In this document: in pieces, positions 1 through 8,075 of the stretch
Layout of the letters: the number at the start of each line of letters is the position of its first letter
How positions within the stretch are numbered: the first letter of the stretch is position 1
Source of the DNA: Lachnospiraceae bacterium
GTDB taxonomy: Bacteria > Bacillota_A > Clostridia > Lachnospirales > Lachnospiraceae
Reading direction: 5' to 3'
Length of the DNA stretch: 18,739 nt
NCBI GenBank assembly: GCA_017464645.1
Contig: JAFTZF010000011.1
Location: forward strand, 1 to 18,739
Notes under the pieces: model-generated
What the model saw: the letters and a program-made list of their open reading frames with translations, nothing else
Database searches by the model: none
What the model was told of the DNA's origin: nothing
Position numbers and translations under genes: made by a program

Positions 1-231
1 ATTCAGAAGGCAGTGCGGGATCTGATCAGTATTTCCAAGGAAGTTGCGCAGGAGGAACTGCGGTTTGAGAAAGATCTGGAGTCCATGAGCAAGAAGGAAT
101 TGGAGAAGCTGATCTCGGATATTGATAAGAGGATGAAAAAGGCTGCGGCAGAACTGAATTTTGAGGCGGCAGCGGAGCTGCGTGATAAGATGATAGAGCT
201 GAAAAAACAGGTGCTGGAGCTGGAAAAATAG
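1..231 (+). CDS. uvrB: UvrB, excinuclease ABC subunit B (C-terminal fragment, cut by window edge)
   Basis: The reading frame is open from base 1 and ends with TAG at 229-231. It encodes the last 76 residues of UvrB, the helicase-like damage-verification subunit of UvrABC nucleotide excision repair. The start IQKAVRDLI is typical of UvrB, and residues about 35-75 form the C-terminal UVR domain, a charged helical hairpin with the motif LNFEAAAELRDKM. In characterised UvrB this domain contacts the matching UVR motif of UvrC. The rest of the protein, including the ATPase/helicase motifs, lies upstream of the window. uvrA follows after 64 bases with no terminator seen between them, so the two are probably co-transcribed. 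The gap holds only a short GGGGC/GCCCC hairpin (241-256) without a T tract. The identification is secure. Confidence 0.95.
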   Translation: MQKAVRDLISISKEVAQEELRFEKDLESMSKKELEKLISDIDKRMKKAAAELNFEAAAELRDKMIELKKQVLELEK

Positions 232-295
232 ATTTCACCAGGGGCCGTGATGCCCCCGGGAGTACAAAAGCGCCTGGACAGAAAGCGAGGAGAAT

Positions 296-3121
296 ATGAG
301 ACAGTTTATCAAAATCAGAGGAGCCAACGAGCACAATCTGAAAAATCTGGATGTGGACATCCCCAGAAATGAGCTGGTGGTATTGACGGGACTTAGCGGC
401 TCGGGAAAATCTTCCCTGGCTTTTGACACCATTTACGCAGAGGGACAGCGGCGGTATATGGAGTCCCTGTCTTCCTATGCCCGTCAGTTCCTGGGGCAGA
501 TGGAGAAGCCCGATGTGGAGAGCATCGAGGGATTGTCTCCTGCTATTTCCATAGACCAGAAGTCCACCAATCGCAATCCCCGCTCCACCGTAGGAACAGT
601 GACGGAGATCTACGATTATTTCCGTCTGCTCTATGCCCGGATCGGTATTCCTCACTGTCCCAAGTGCGGCAAAGAGATCAAAAAGCAGACCGTGGACCAG
701 ATGGTAGATCAGATCATGGCGCTGCCGGAACGGACCAGGATACAGCTGCTGGCGCCGGTGGTCAAAGGCCGCAAGGGCGAGCATGTAAAGGTGCTGGAGC
801 AGGCGAAGAAGAGCGGTTTCGTCCGGGTCAAGATTGACGGAAACCTGTATGAGCTGTCCGAAGAAATCAAGCTGGACAAAAATATCAAGCATTTGATTGA
901 GATCGTAGTAGACCGTCTGGTGGTAAAGGAAGGCATCGAAAAGCGGCTGGCAGATTCTATCGAAACTGTACTGGATCTGTCTGACGGACTACTGGTGGTG
1001 GATGTGATCGACGGCGAGCTGATCACTATGAGTTCCAGCTATGCCTGCCCGGATTGCGGCATCAGTATGGAGGAGATCGAGCCCAGAAGCTTTTCATTTA
1101 ACAACCCTTTCGGCGCATGTCCGGATTGCTTTGGCTTAGGATACAAGATGGAATTTGACGAGGACCTGATGATCCCCGATAAGTCCGTAAGTATTGCGGG
1201 GGGAGCCATTGCGGTCATGGGCTGGCAGTCCTGTACGGATCCTTCCAGTTACACCTATGCCACATTGAAGGCGCTTTCTCAGGAATATGGCTTTGATTTG
1301 AATACACCCTATGAGCAGTTGAGTCCGGAGGTGCGAAATATGCTCATTCACGGAACCGACGGCCGGGTGGTGAAGGTATACTACCGCGGCCAGAGGGGCG
1401 AGGGTATTTACGATGTGGCGTTCGAGGGCCTGATCCGCAATGTGCAGCGGCGCTATAGGGAGACGGGTTCAGAAATCATGAAGCAGGAGTATGAGGAGTT
1501 CATGCGGATCACGCCTTGTAAGGCCTGCGGCGGCCAGAGATTGAAAAAGACATCTCTGGCAGTAACGGTTCAGGGTAAAAATATCCATGAGATCACGTCT
1601 TTGTCCATTGGAAATCTGCAGGAGTTCCTTACAGAGATGGAGCTGACCCGTCAGCAGCATCTGATCGGAGACCAGATTTTAAAAGAGATCCGGGCCCGGG
1701 TGGGATTTTTGATGGATGTGGGTTTGGATTATCTGACTCTGGCCCGGGCGACAGGAAGCTTGTCCGGCGGTGAGGCCCAGCGTATCCGACTGGCGACGCA
1801 GATCGGCTCCGGCCTGGTGGGCGTGGCTTATATTCTGGATGAGCCCAGTATTGGTCTGCACCAGAGAGACAACGACAAGCTGCTGGCTACGTTGAAGCGG
1901 CTGCGGGACCTGGGTAACACCCTGGTGGTAGTAGAGCACGATGAGGATACTATGCTGACGGCAGACTATATTGTGGATATCGGCCCGGGAGCCGGCGAGC
2001 ACGGCGGCCATGTGGTGGCAGCGGGCACGGCTCAGGAGATCATGGCCGAGCCGGAATCCATTACAGGGGCCTACTTGAGCGGCAGACTGCAGATTCCTGT
2101 GCCGGAGACCAGACGGACGCCTACATGCTGGCTAAAAGTGAAGGGCGCCCAGGAGAATAACCTGAAAAACATTGATGTGGAGATTCCGCTGGGGGTATTT
2201 ACCTGTATCACCGGCGTGTCCGGTTCGGGTAAGAGCTCTCTCATAAACGAAATTTTATACAAGCGGCTGGCCAAGGAACTGAACCGGGCCAGAACCATTC
2301 CGGGCAAGCATAAGGAGATTCAGGGGATCAAGCAGTTGGACAAGGTCATTGACATTGACCAGTCGCCCATTGGACGGACGCCCCGCTCCAATCCGGCCAC
2401 CTACACCGGTGTCTTTGACCAGATCCGCGATCTGTTTGCAGCCACTTCTGATGCCAAGAGCAAGGGCTATAAGAAGGGACGCTTTAGTTTCAATGTGAAG
2501 GGCGGACGCTGCGAAGCCTGCGCCGGTGACGGTATTATTAAGATAGAGATGCATTTCCTGCCTGATGTGTATGTGCCCTGCGAGGTTTGTCAGGGCAAGC
2601 GGTACAATCGCGAGACGCTGGAGGTAAAGTACAAGGGAAAGAGCATTTTTGATGTGCTGGATATGACGGTGGAAGAGGCCCTGAAGTTCTTTGAAAATGT
2701 GCCTTCCATTGCCCGGAAGATCGAGACCCTCAACGATGTGGGGCTTTCCTACATCAAGCTGGGACAGCCCAGTACCACCTTATCCGGAGGCGAAGCCCAG
2801 CGGATCAAGCTGGCTACAGAGCTGAGCCGGCGGAGTACCGGTAAGACTATTTATATTCTGGACGAGCCCACCACAGGCCTGCATTTTGCGGATGTCCACA
2901 AGCTGACGGAGATCCTTCAGCGGCTGGCCGAGGGGGGAAATACGGTCGTGGTTATTGAGCACAATCTGGATGTGATCAAGACGGCTGACTATATTATAGA
3001 CATGGGTCCCGAGGGCGGCGACCGTGGAGGCACCGTCATTGCACAGGGTACGCCGGAGCAGGTGGCTGAGAGCCCGGTGTCCTATACCGGTAAATATATC
3101 AAAAAATATTTGGAGCGCTGA
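296..3121 (+). CDS. uvrA: UvrA, excinuclease ABC subunit A
   Basis: This is the full-length (941 aa) DNA-damage recognition ATPase of nucleotide excision repair, acting in the cytoplasm as a dimer with UvrB. It has two ABC-type ATPase halves. The first has Walker A GLSGSGKS at 32-39, signature LSGGEAQR at about 489 and Walker B LDEP with D515/E516. The second has Walker A GVSGSGKS at 640-647, signature at about 829 and Walker B D856/E857. Zinc-binding cysteine pairs are visible: C121/C124, C251/C254, C275/C278, C408/C411, and the C-terminal zinc finger C739/C742 with C762/C765 (19 residues between pairs), which UvrA uses for damage recognition. The start is supported by GAGGAG about six bases upstream of the ATG. 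The length matches the family norm of about 940. No key residue is missing. It is followed by a terminator at 3140-3167. Confidence 0.98.
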   Translation: MRQFIKIRGANEHNLKNLDVDIPRNELVVLTGLSGSGKSSLAFDTIYAEGQRRYMESLSSYARQFLGQMEKPDVESIEGLSPAISIDQKSTNRNPRSTVGTVTEIYDYFRLLYARIGIPHCPKCGKEIKKQTVDQMVDQIMALPERTRIQLLAPVVKGRKGEHVKVLEQAKKSGFVRVKIDGNLYELSEEIKLDKNIKHLIEIVVDRLVVKEGIEKRLADSIETVLDLSDGLLVVDVIDGELITMSSSYACPDCGISMEEIEPRSFSFNNPFGACPDCFGLGYKMEFDEDLMIPDKSVSIAGGAIAVMGWQSCTDPSSYTYATLKALSQEYGFDLNTPYEQLSPEVRNMLIHGTDGRVVKVYYRGQRGEGIYDVAFEGLIRNVQRRYRETGSEIMKQEYEEFMRITPCKACGGQRLKKTSLAVTVQGKNIHEITSLSIGNLQEFLTEMELTRQQHLIGDQILKEIRARVGFLMDVGLDYLTLARATGSLSGGEAQRIRLATQIGSGLVGVAYILDEPSIGLHQRDNDKLLATLKRLRDLGNTLVVVEHDEDTMLTADYIVDIGPGAGEHGGHVVAAGTAQEIMAEPESITGAYLSGRLQIPVPETRRTPTCWLKVKGAQENNLKNIDVEIPLGVFTCITGVSGSGKSSLINEILYKRLAKELNRARTIPGKHKEIQGIKQLDKVIDIDQSPIGRTPRSNPATYTGVFDQIRDLFAATSDAKSKGYKKGRFSFNVKGGRCEACAGDGIIKIEMHFLPDVYVPCEVCQGKRYNRETLEVKYKGKSIFDVLDMTVEEALKFFENVPSIARKIETLNDVGLSYIKLGQPSTTLSGGEAQRIKLATELSRRSTGKTIYILDEPTTGLHFADVHKLTEILQRLAEGGNTVVVIEHNLDVIKTADYIIDMGPEGGDRGGTVIAQGTPEQVAESPVSYTGKYIKKYLER

Positions 3122-3139
3122 CCGGCGTTTTCCTACAAG

Positions 3140-3167
3140 AAGAGGGGTTGTGCAAACTCCTCTTTTT
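3140..3167 (+). terminator. Rho-independent terminator after uvrA
   Basis: AAGAGGGGTT (3140-3149) pairs with AACTCCTCTT (3155-3164) around a five-base loop. This gives a 10-bp stem with one G-U pair, followed by further T residues to 3167. It closes the uvrB-uvrA transcript. The following promoter begins inside this hairpin. Confidence 0.8.
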
Positions 3168-3176
3168 GCATATAAT
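3148..3176 (+). promoter_or_regulatory. Sigma-A type promoter for the murB operon
   Basis: TTGTGC at 3148-3153 and a perfect TATAAT at 3171-3176 are separated by 17 bp. The -35 lies in the loop region of the uvrA terminator. Transcription would start near 3183, so the ATG at 3182 cannot be the murB start and the one at 3218 is preferred. The -10 is perfect; the -35 is weak (three of six). Confidence 0.6.
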
Positions 3177-3217
3177 GTACTATGGAGAAAGAAAATCCAC
3201 AAGGGGAAGCAAAACCT

Positions 3218-4132
3218 ATGGAAAACAATTTTTATACAAAACTATGTGAAATAAACGGTCAGGACCATGTGCTGCAGCAGGAGCCCATGAAGCGCCATAC
3301 CACTTTTCGGATTGGTGGCCCGGCCAAATATTATGTGACACCCACCACGGTGGAGGCCTTGCAGGGTACGTTGAAAGCCTGTATTGAGGCACAGCAGCCC
3401 CACTATGTATTGGGAAATGGAAGCAATGTGCTGGTAAGTGATGCCGGATACGACGGGGTCATCATTCAGCTGTTTAAAAATAGAAACGATATTCGCATTG
3501 AGGGTCAGCGGGTTGTTGCTCAGGCGGGAGCGCTGTTGACCAGGATTTCTCACGAAGCGGCCAGAGCAGGGCTGACGGGGCTGGAGTTTGCCTCCGGAAT
3601 TCCCGGCACTCTGGGCGGAGCCCTGGTTATGAATGCAGGCGCTTACGGCGGAGAGATGAAGGATGTGGTAGAGAAGGTTCTGGTGTTGACGCCGGAAGCG
3701 GAGGTTTGCTGGCTGCAGAAGGAGGAACTGGAGCTGGGATACCGCACCAGCGTCATTGCCAGGAAGGATTATATTGTGCTGGAGGCCGTGCTTCATTTGG
3801 AGCAGGGCGACACGGAGCAGATCCTGGCATGTATGGAAGAATTAAAAGAGGCCCGGGTCACCAAGCAGCCGTTGGAATACCCCAGTGCGGGCAGCACCTT
3901 TAAGCGGCCGGAAGGATATTTTGCAGGAAAGCTGATCATGGACGCAGGGCTGCGAGGCTATCAGATCGGCGGAGCCCAGGTGGCGGAGAAACACTGCGGA
4001 TTTGTGATCAATCGCGGAGAGGCCACAGCACAGGATGTGTTGGACCTGGTGGCGTATGTAAAACAGAAAGTAAAGAATCAGTTCGGCGTGGAGCTGGAGC
4101 TGGAAGTAAAATTACTGGGATTTGAGGACTGA
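3218..4132 (+). CDS. murB: MurB, UDP-N-acetylenolpyruvoylglucosamine reductase
   Basis: This FAD enzyme reduces UDP-GlcNAc-enolpyruvate to UDP-MurNAc with NADPH, the second committed step of peptidoglycan precursor synthesis in the cytoplasm. From the ATG at 3218 the protein has 304 residues, the usual size for this type. Visible motifs are the N-terminal TTFRIGGPAKYY and LGNGSNVLVSD (FAD domain), GLEFASGIPGTLGGA and MNAGAYGGE (pyrophosphate/FAD binding), and AGSTFKRP with the presumed proton-donor Ser226, then the C-terminal substrate domain ending in VELELEVKLLG. An in-frame ATG at 3182 lies at the predicted transcription start and has no ribosome binding site, whereas AAGGGGA precedes 3218, although at a rather long spacing of about 11 bases. 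It is the first gene of the murB-rapZ-whiA-HPr-like operon. Confidence 0.95.
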   Translation: MENNFYTKLCEINGQDHVLQQEPMKRHTTFRIGGPAKYYVTPTTVEALQGTLKACIEAQQPHYVLGNGSNVLVSDAGYDGVIIQLFKNRNDIRIEGQRVVAQAGALLTRISHEAARAGLTGLEFASGIPGTLGGALVMNAGAYGGEMKDVVEKVLVLTPEAEVCWLQKEELELGYRTSVIARKDYIVLEAVLHLEQGDTEQILACMEELKEARVTKQPLEYPSAGSTFKRPEGYFAGKLIMDAGLRGYQIGGAQVAEKHCGFVINRGEATAQDVLDLVAYVKQKVKNQFGVELELEVKLLGFED

Positions 4133-4152
4133 GAGAACAAAGGAGGAAAACC

Positions 4153-5031
4153 ATGCGGTTTGTTATTGTGACAGGAATGTCAGGAGCAGGAAGAGGAACA
4201 TCTTTAAGAATGTTGGAAGATATGGGATATTTCTGCGTGGATAATTTGCCGATTCCCATGGTGGAGAAGTTTGCGGAGTTGGTATATTCCGGCAAAAGCG
4301 AGGTTGACAAGGTGGCGCTGGGACTGGACATTCGCAGCGGTCAGCATCTGGAAAATCTCCAGAAAGTGATGGAACAGCTGGAAGTTGCCCACTACGCATT
4401 TGAGATCTTGTTCCTGGACTCCTCGGATGGTGTGCTTCTGAAGCGATACAAGGAGACTCGCCGTATGCATCCTCTGGCAGCGGACGGACGCATTGCAGAG
4501 GGCATTGCCCTGGAGCGCCAGCGGCTGGAGTTTTTGAAATGTCAGGCGGATTATATTCTGGACACCAGCAATCTGCTGACCAGAGAATTAAAGATAGAAC
4601 TGGAAAAGATTTTTGTAAAAGATCAGGAATTTAAAAATCTGATGATTACCGTGCTGTCCTTTGGATTTAAATACGGAATTCCCGGAGACGCGGATCTGGT
4701 ATTTGATGTGCGGTTTTTGCCGAATCCCTATTATTATGAGGAGCTGCGGAGCCTTTCGGGAAATGATGTAGCAGTGCAGGAGTTTGTCATGGGATTTGAG
4801 GTAGCCCATACCTTTCTGGACAAGCTGGAGGACATGGTACAGTTTCTCATCCCCAACTATATTCTGGAGGGAAAAAACCAGCTGGTGATCGCTATCGGCT
4901 GCACAGGCGGCAAGCATCGGTCTGTCACTTTGGCGAATAAGCTTTATGAGCGCCTTTCCAAACATTCTGAATATGGAATTCGAATAGAGCACCGGGATAT
5001 TCCCAAGGATGCTATTGTAAAGGCCCGGTGA
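4153..5031 (+). CDS. rapZ: RapZ/YvcJ family nucleotide-binding protein with altered P-loop
   Basis: This 292-residue protein belongs to the RapZ (YvcJ) family. E. coli RapZ is an RNase adapter controlling glucosamine-6-phosphate synthesis; Bacillus YvcJ binds and hydrolyses nucleotides. The family is recognised by LEDMGYFCVDNLP near residue 21, SFGFKYGIP and DVRFLPNPYYYEELR in the middle, and GCTGGKHRSVTLA in the C-terminal domain that binds metabolite or RNA in studied members. The start is supported by AAAGGAGG just upstream, 20 bases after murB. What is odd is the Walker A: residues 8-15 read GMSGAGRG where the family has GMSGAGK followed by Ser or Thr. Both the catalytic Lys (now Arg14) and the Mg-binding Ser/Thr (now Gly15) are changed, so nucleotide hydrolysis may be weak or lost. 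The rest of the protein looks well conserved. Confidence 0.93.
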   Translation: MRFVIVTGMSGAGRGTSLRMLEDMGYFCVDNLPIPMVEKFAELVYSGKSEVDKVALGLDIRSGQHLENLQKVMEQLEVAHYAFEILFLDSSDGVLLKRYKETRRMHPLAADGRIAEGIALERQRLEFLKCQADYILDTSNLLTRELKIELEKIFVKDQEFKNLMITVLSFGFKYGIPGDADLVFDVRFLPNPYYYEELRSLSGNDVAVQEFVMGFEVAHTFLDKLEDMVQFLIPNYILEGKNQLVIAIGCTGGKHRSVTLANKLYERLSKHSEYGIRIEHRDIPKDAIVKAR

Positions 5032-5076
5032 CAACAGAGGGAAAGTGGGGGAGTTGCCGATGAAACAGGAGGAAAC

Positions 5077-6033
5077 ATGTCGTTTTCAAGTGAAATAAAA
5101 GAAGAATTATCCAGACAGATGACCCCAGCCCGCCATTGTCAGCTGGCAGAACTTTCGGCGCTTCTTGGGGCCGTGGGAACTCGCCTGGAGCTGGAACCGG
5201 GGAAAACTGTAGTGAGAATTCACACAGAAAATCTATCTGTTGCAAGAAAGTGCTTTACATTATTGAAAAAAACATTTAATATAAGAATGGACTTGTCTGT
5301 GAAGCAGAGTACATACGGAAAAGACCGGCCGGATGGGGGAACGGATTCCGGTACGGGTGATAGTGTGAGCGGGAAGGGCCACAGGAGCTATCAGATTTTG
5401 GTCTATGATAGCCTGGAGGCCGTAGAACATGCATTTGTGCAGACCGCCTGCTGCCGCAGAGCATTCATTCGGGGAGCCTTTTTGGCGGCGGGGTCAGTCA
5501 GTGATCCCGGAAAGAGTTACCACTTCGAGATTGTGTGTGATACCGAAGGGAAAGCGCTGCAGCTACAGGAGATGATTACCAGTTTTGATATCGGTGCGAA
5601 GATAACGCCCCGCAAGAAAAAGTTTGTAGTCTACGTTAAGGAAGGATCTCAGATCGTGGATCTGCTCAATGTCATGGAGGCCCATGTGGCCTTGATGGAT
5701 TTTGAGAATGTTCGAATTCTGAAGGAAGTGAAGAACTCGGTAAACAGACAGGTAAATTGTGAAACAGCCAATTTGGGAAAAACCGTATCCGCAGCCATGA
5801 AGCAGATTGAGGACATTCGTTATATTCGGGAGCACCATGGATTTCAGAAGCTTTCTGAGAATCTTGCAGAGATTGCAGAGGTGCGCCTGGAGCATCCGTC
5901 TGCATCCCTAAAAGAATTGGGACAGATGTTGGATCCGCCGGTAGGAAAATCCGGTGTAAATCACAGATTGCGGAAACTGAGTATTTTAGCCGAAGAACTG
6001 AAGGCATTCGAGGAGGAGAAATATTATGATTAG
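5077..6033 (+). CDS. whiA: WhiA, DNA-binding cell division/sporulation regulator
   Basis: WhiA is a 318-residue DNA-binding protein conserved in Gram-positive bacteria, built from a degenerate LAGLIDADG homing-endonuclease fold and a C-terminal helix-turn-helix. In Streptomyces it activates division genes; in Bacillus it influences division and chromosome segregation. The N-terminus MSFSSEIKEELSR and the first domain CCRRAFIRGAFLAAGSVSDP (about residues 128-147) are characteristic, as is the HTH segment LKELGQMLDPPVGKSGVNHR at about 276-295. Residues about 85-106 are a Gly/Ser/Asp-rich linker (GGTDSGTGDSVSGKG) that looks like a lineage-specific insert. ACAGGAGGAAAC precedes the ATG. Its last eight bases overlap the next gene, which suggests translational coupling. 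Confidence 0.95.
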   Translation: MSFSSEIKEELSRQMTPARHCQLAELSALLGAVGTRLELEPGKTVVRIHTENLSVARKCFTLLKKTFNIRMDLSVKQSTYGKDRPDGGTDSGTGDSVSGKGHRSYQILVYDSLEAVEHAFVQTACCRRAFIRGAFLAAGSVSDPGKSYHFEIVCDTEGKALQLQEMITSFDIGAKITPRKKKFVVYVKEGSQIVDLLNVMEAHVALMDFENVRILKEVKNSVNRQVNCETANLGKTVSAAMKQIEDIRYIREHHGFQKLSENLAEIAEVRLEHPSASLKELGQMLDPPVGKSGVNHRLRKLSILAEELKAFEEEKYYD

Positions 6034-6283
6034 ACAGGCCATTAAGATCCAGCTTCCGTCCGGACTGGAAGCCAGACCTGTGGCAGTACTGGTTCAGGTT
6101 GCCAGCCAGTATGAAAGCAGTATTTACGTGGAGAGCAATGAAAGAAAAGTAAACGCCAAGAGTATCATGGGAATGATGACCTTGGGATTGTCAGCAGGCG
6201 AGGAAGTTGTGGTTTCTGCAGACGGAAACGACGAAAGAGAAGCCATTGAGAATATTGAAAAATACTTAAGCAGCAGAAATTAA
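6026..6283 (+). CDS. Crh-like HPr paralogue with Glu15 instead of the active-site His
   Basis: This 85-residue protein has the HPr fold pattern: LPSGLEARPVAV at about 10-21 matches the active-site loop (usually GLHARPA), and KSIMGMM with Ser46 matches the HPr kinase target. Position 15 is Glu, not His, so it cannot accept phosphate from enzyme I and is unlikely to be a PTS carrier. This parallels Bacillus Crh, which has Gln15 and sits next to whiA, and which acts with CcpA in catabolite repression when Ser46 is phosphorylated. The start codon overlaps the whiA stop. A Crh-like regulatory role is an inference from residue pattern and synteny; the Glu could mimic phospho-His. No HPr kinase gene lies in the window. 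Confidence 0.88.
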   Translation: MIRQAIKIQLPSGLEARPVAVLVQVASQYESSIYVESNERKVNAKSIMGMMTLGLSAGEEVVVSADGNDEREAIENIEKYLSSRN

Positions 6284-6294
6284 GTGGATTCCGG

Positions 6295-6327
6295 AACAGT
6301 CTTCAAGTAACATTGAAGACTGTTTTT
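6295..6327 (+). terminator. Rho-independent terminator of the murB operon
   Basis: AACAGTCTTCAA (6295-6306) and TTGAAGACTGTT (6313-6324) form a perfect 12-bp stem with a six-base loop, followed by TTT. This is the strongest terminator in the window. Confidence 0.92.
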
Positions 6328-6341
6328 GCTTTCTAAAAAAA

Positions 6342-6370
6342 TTGACAAGCCCGCAGGGAATGTTTACAAT
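6342..6370 (+). promoter_or_regulatory. Near-consensus sigma-A promoter for the methyltransferase-hslO-nadE operon
   Basis: TTGACA at 6342-6347 (perfect -35) and TACAAT at 6365-6370 (five of six) are separated by 17 bp. Transcription would start near 6377, which places the TTG at 6326 outside the message and favours the ATG at 6389. Confidence 0.85.
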
Positions 6371-6388
6371 GGGGAAAAGGAGAGTGCC

Positions 6389-7150
6389 ATGGACGCATAT
6401 ACAAGCTTTGCGGCTGTTTATGATAAATTTATGGACAACATTCCCTATGAGGAATGGAGCCGCTACATTATCAATTTATTGCAGAAAAACGGAGTGTCAG
6501 AGGGTTTGGTACTGGAGCTGGGCTGCGGGACCGGCAGTATGACAGAGCTGCTTTCCAAGGCGGGCTATGACATGATTGGTGTGGACTATTCACAGGACAT
6601 GCTGGAGCTGGCTGTGGAAAAGCGGGAGAAGAGCGGTCAGGATATTCTGTATTTGCTGCAGGATATGCGGGATTTTGAGCTTTATGGCACAGTGGGTGCT
6701 GTGGTCAGCGTGTGTGATTCCATGAATTACATTACGGAGGAAGAGGATTTGCTGCAGGTATTCCGGCTGGTAAATAACTATCTGGACCCGGGCGGAATTT
6801 TTCTCTTTGATTTGAACACCCTATATAAATATGAGACCCTGTTGGGAGACTGCACCATTGCGGAGAACCGGGAAGAGTGCAGTTTTATCTGGGAGAATTA
6901 CTATGATCCTAGGGAGCAGATCAATGAATACGATCTGACTCTTTTTATAGAAGAAGAGGAAGGCCTGTACCGCAAGTACGAGGAGGTCCACTATCAGCGG
7001 GCCTATGAGCTTCGGCGGATCCGGGAGCTTTTGGAGGAGGCAGGCATGGAGCTCATAGCCGTTTATGAGGCGTTTACGGAGCAGATGCCTTCCGAAGAAA
7101 CAGAGCGGGTGTATTTCCTGGCCAGAGAGCAAGGGAAACCCCGGAACTAA
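6389..7150 (+). CDS. Class I SAM-dependent methyltransferase (YqeM-like)
   Basis: This 253-residue protein is a Rossmann-fold methyltransferase. Motif I, ELGCGTG at residues 43-49, binds S-adenosylmethionine; GVDYSQDML follows as the acidic end of strand beta-2, and LLQDMRDFEL as the next strand region. The N-terminal FAAVYDKFMDNIPYEEW resembles the Bacillus YqeM group, whose substrate is not known to me. The start is set by AAAAGGAGAG just upstream of ATG 6389 and by the promoter at 6342-6370. It is first in an operon with hslO, which follows after 14 bases, and nadE. The substrate (small molecule, RNA or protein) cannot be read from the sequence. Confidence 0.85.
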   Translation: MDAYTSFAAVYDKFMDNIPYEEWSRYIINLLQKNGVSEGLVLELGCGTGSMTELLSKAGYDMIGVDYSQDMLELAVEKREKSGQDILYLLQDMRDFELYGTVGAVVSVCDSMNYITEEEDLLQVFRLVNNYLDPGGIFLFDLNTLYKYETLLGDCTIAENREECSFIWENYYDPREQINEYDLTLFIEEEEGLYRKYEEVHYQRAYELRRIRELLEEAGMELIAVYEAFTEQMPSEETERVYFLAREQGKPRN

Positions 7151-7164
7151 AGGAGGGGAAACAA

Positions 7165-8046
7165 ATGTCAGATTATATTGTAAGAGCAACAGCGGCAAAT
7201 AGCCAGATTCGTGCATTTGCCATTACATCCAGAGAAATGGTGGAGTATGCCAGAAGCTGCCACAACACCAGCCCGGTAGCAACAGCAGCCCTGGGACGAC
7301 TTCTCAGTGCAGGTGCTATGATGGGCGCCATGATGAAGGGAGAAAAGGATATCCTGACCCTTCAGATCAAGGGCACCGGTCCCATCGGGGGCATTACCGT
7401 GACGGCTGATGCCAAGGCCCGGGTCAAGGGCTATGTCCACAACCCGGATGTGATTCTGGGAGCCAACGCCATTGGTAAGCTGGATGTGTCAGGAGCCATC
7501 GGCGAAGGTATGCTCAGCATCATCAAGGACCTGGGTATGAAGGAGCCCTATGTGGGTCAGACTGAGCTGCAGACTTCAGAGATCGCAGAGGATCTCACCT
7601 ATTATTTTGCAACCTCCGAGCAGATTCCCTCCGCAGTGGGCCTGGGTGTACTCATGGAGAAAAACAATACGGTAAAACAGGCTGGCGGATTTATTATCCA
7701 GTTGATGCCTTTTGTAGAGGACAAGGTGGTAGACCAGCTGGAAGCGAAACTGGCAAATGTGACTTCCGTAACATCCCTGTTAGACCGGGGCTGCACACCG
7801 GAGCAGATTCTGGAGGAGCTGTTGGGAGATTTCGGCCTGGAGATGAATGACACCATTCCCACAGGCTTTGTATGTGACTGCTCCAAGGAGCGGGTGGCCA
7901 AGGCCATTATCAGTATCGGAAGCAAGGATATCCGTGAGATGATCAAGGATGGCAAGCCGGTAGAGGCCAGCTGCCATTTCTGCAATAAAAATTATGTATT
8001 TTCTATCGAGGACTTAAAGGGACTGCTGCAGCAGGCAAAACGCTGA
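7165..8046 (+). CDS. hslO: Hsp33, redox-regulated holdase chaperone
   Basis: Hsp33 is an ATP-independent cytoplasmic chaperone switched on by oxidative unfolding. The protein has 293 residues, the usual length. The N-terminal core includes SPVATAALGRLLSAGAMMG and TVTADAKARVKGYV, typical of the family. The redox switch is intact: C237-x-C239 (VCDCSKERV) and C270-x-x-C273 (CHFCNKNYVF) form the four-cysteine zinc site that releases zinc when oxidised. The start is set by AGGAGGGG 7-14 bases before the ATG. It lies between the methyltransferase and nadE in one operon. In an anaerobe a role in oxygen or hypochlorite stress is expected, but that is inference. Confidence 0.96.
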   Translation: MSDYIVRATAANSQIRAFAITSREMVEYARSCHNTSPVATAALGRLLSAGAMMGAMMKGEKDILTLQIKGTGPIGGITVTADAKARVKGYVHNPDVILGANAIGKLDVSGAIGEGMLSIIKDLGMKEPYVGQTELQTSEIAEDLTYYFATSEQIPSAVGLGVLMEKNNTVKQAGGFIIQLMPFVEDKVVDQLEAKLANVTSVTSLLDRGCTPEQILEELLGDFGLEMNDTIPTGFVCDCSKERVAKAIISIGSKDIREMIKDGKPVEASCHFCNKNYVFSIEDLKGLLQQAKR

Positions 8047-8075
8047 CAGAGAGTTGGCAAGAAGGAGCGAAGCAC

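Noticed and set aside
241..256. Terminator between uvrB and uvrA
   Set aside because: The GGGGC/GCCCC hairpin has only five pairs and no T tract, so readthrough into uvrA is expected.
3182..3217. Upstream ATG for murB at 3182
   Set aside because: It coincides with the predicted transcription start and has no ribosome binding site; the conserved MurB sequence begins after the ATG at 3218.
6326..6388. TTG start at 6326 for the methyltransferase
   Set aside because: It lies in the terminator tail and upstream of the near-consensus promoter at 6342-6370; ATG 6389 has a good ribosome binding site.
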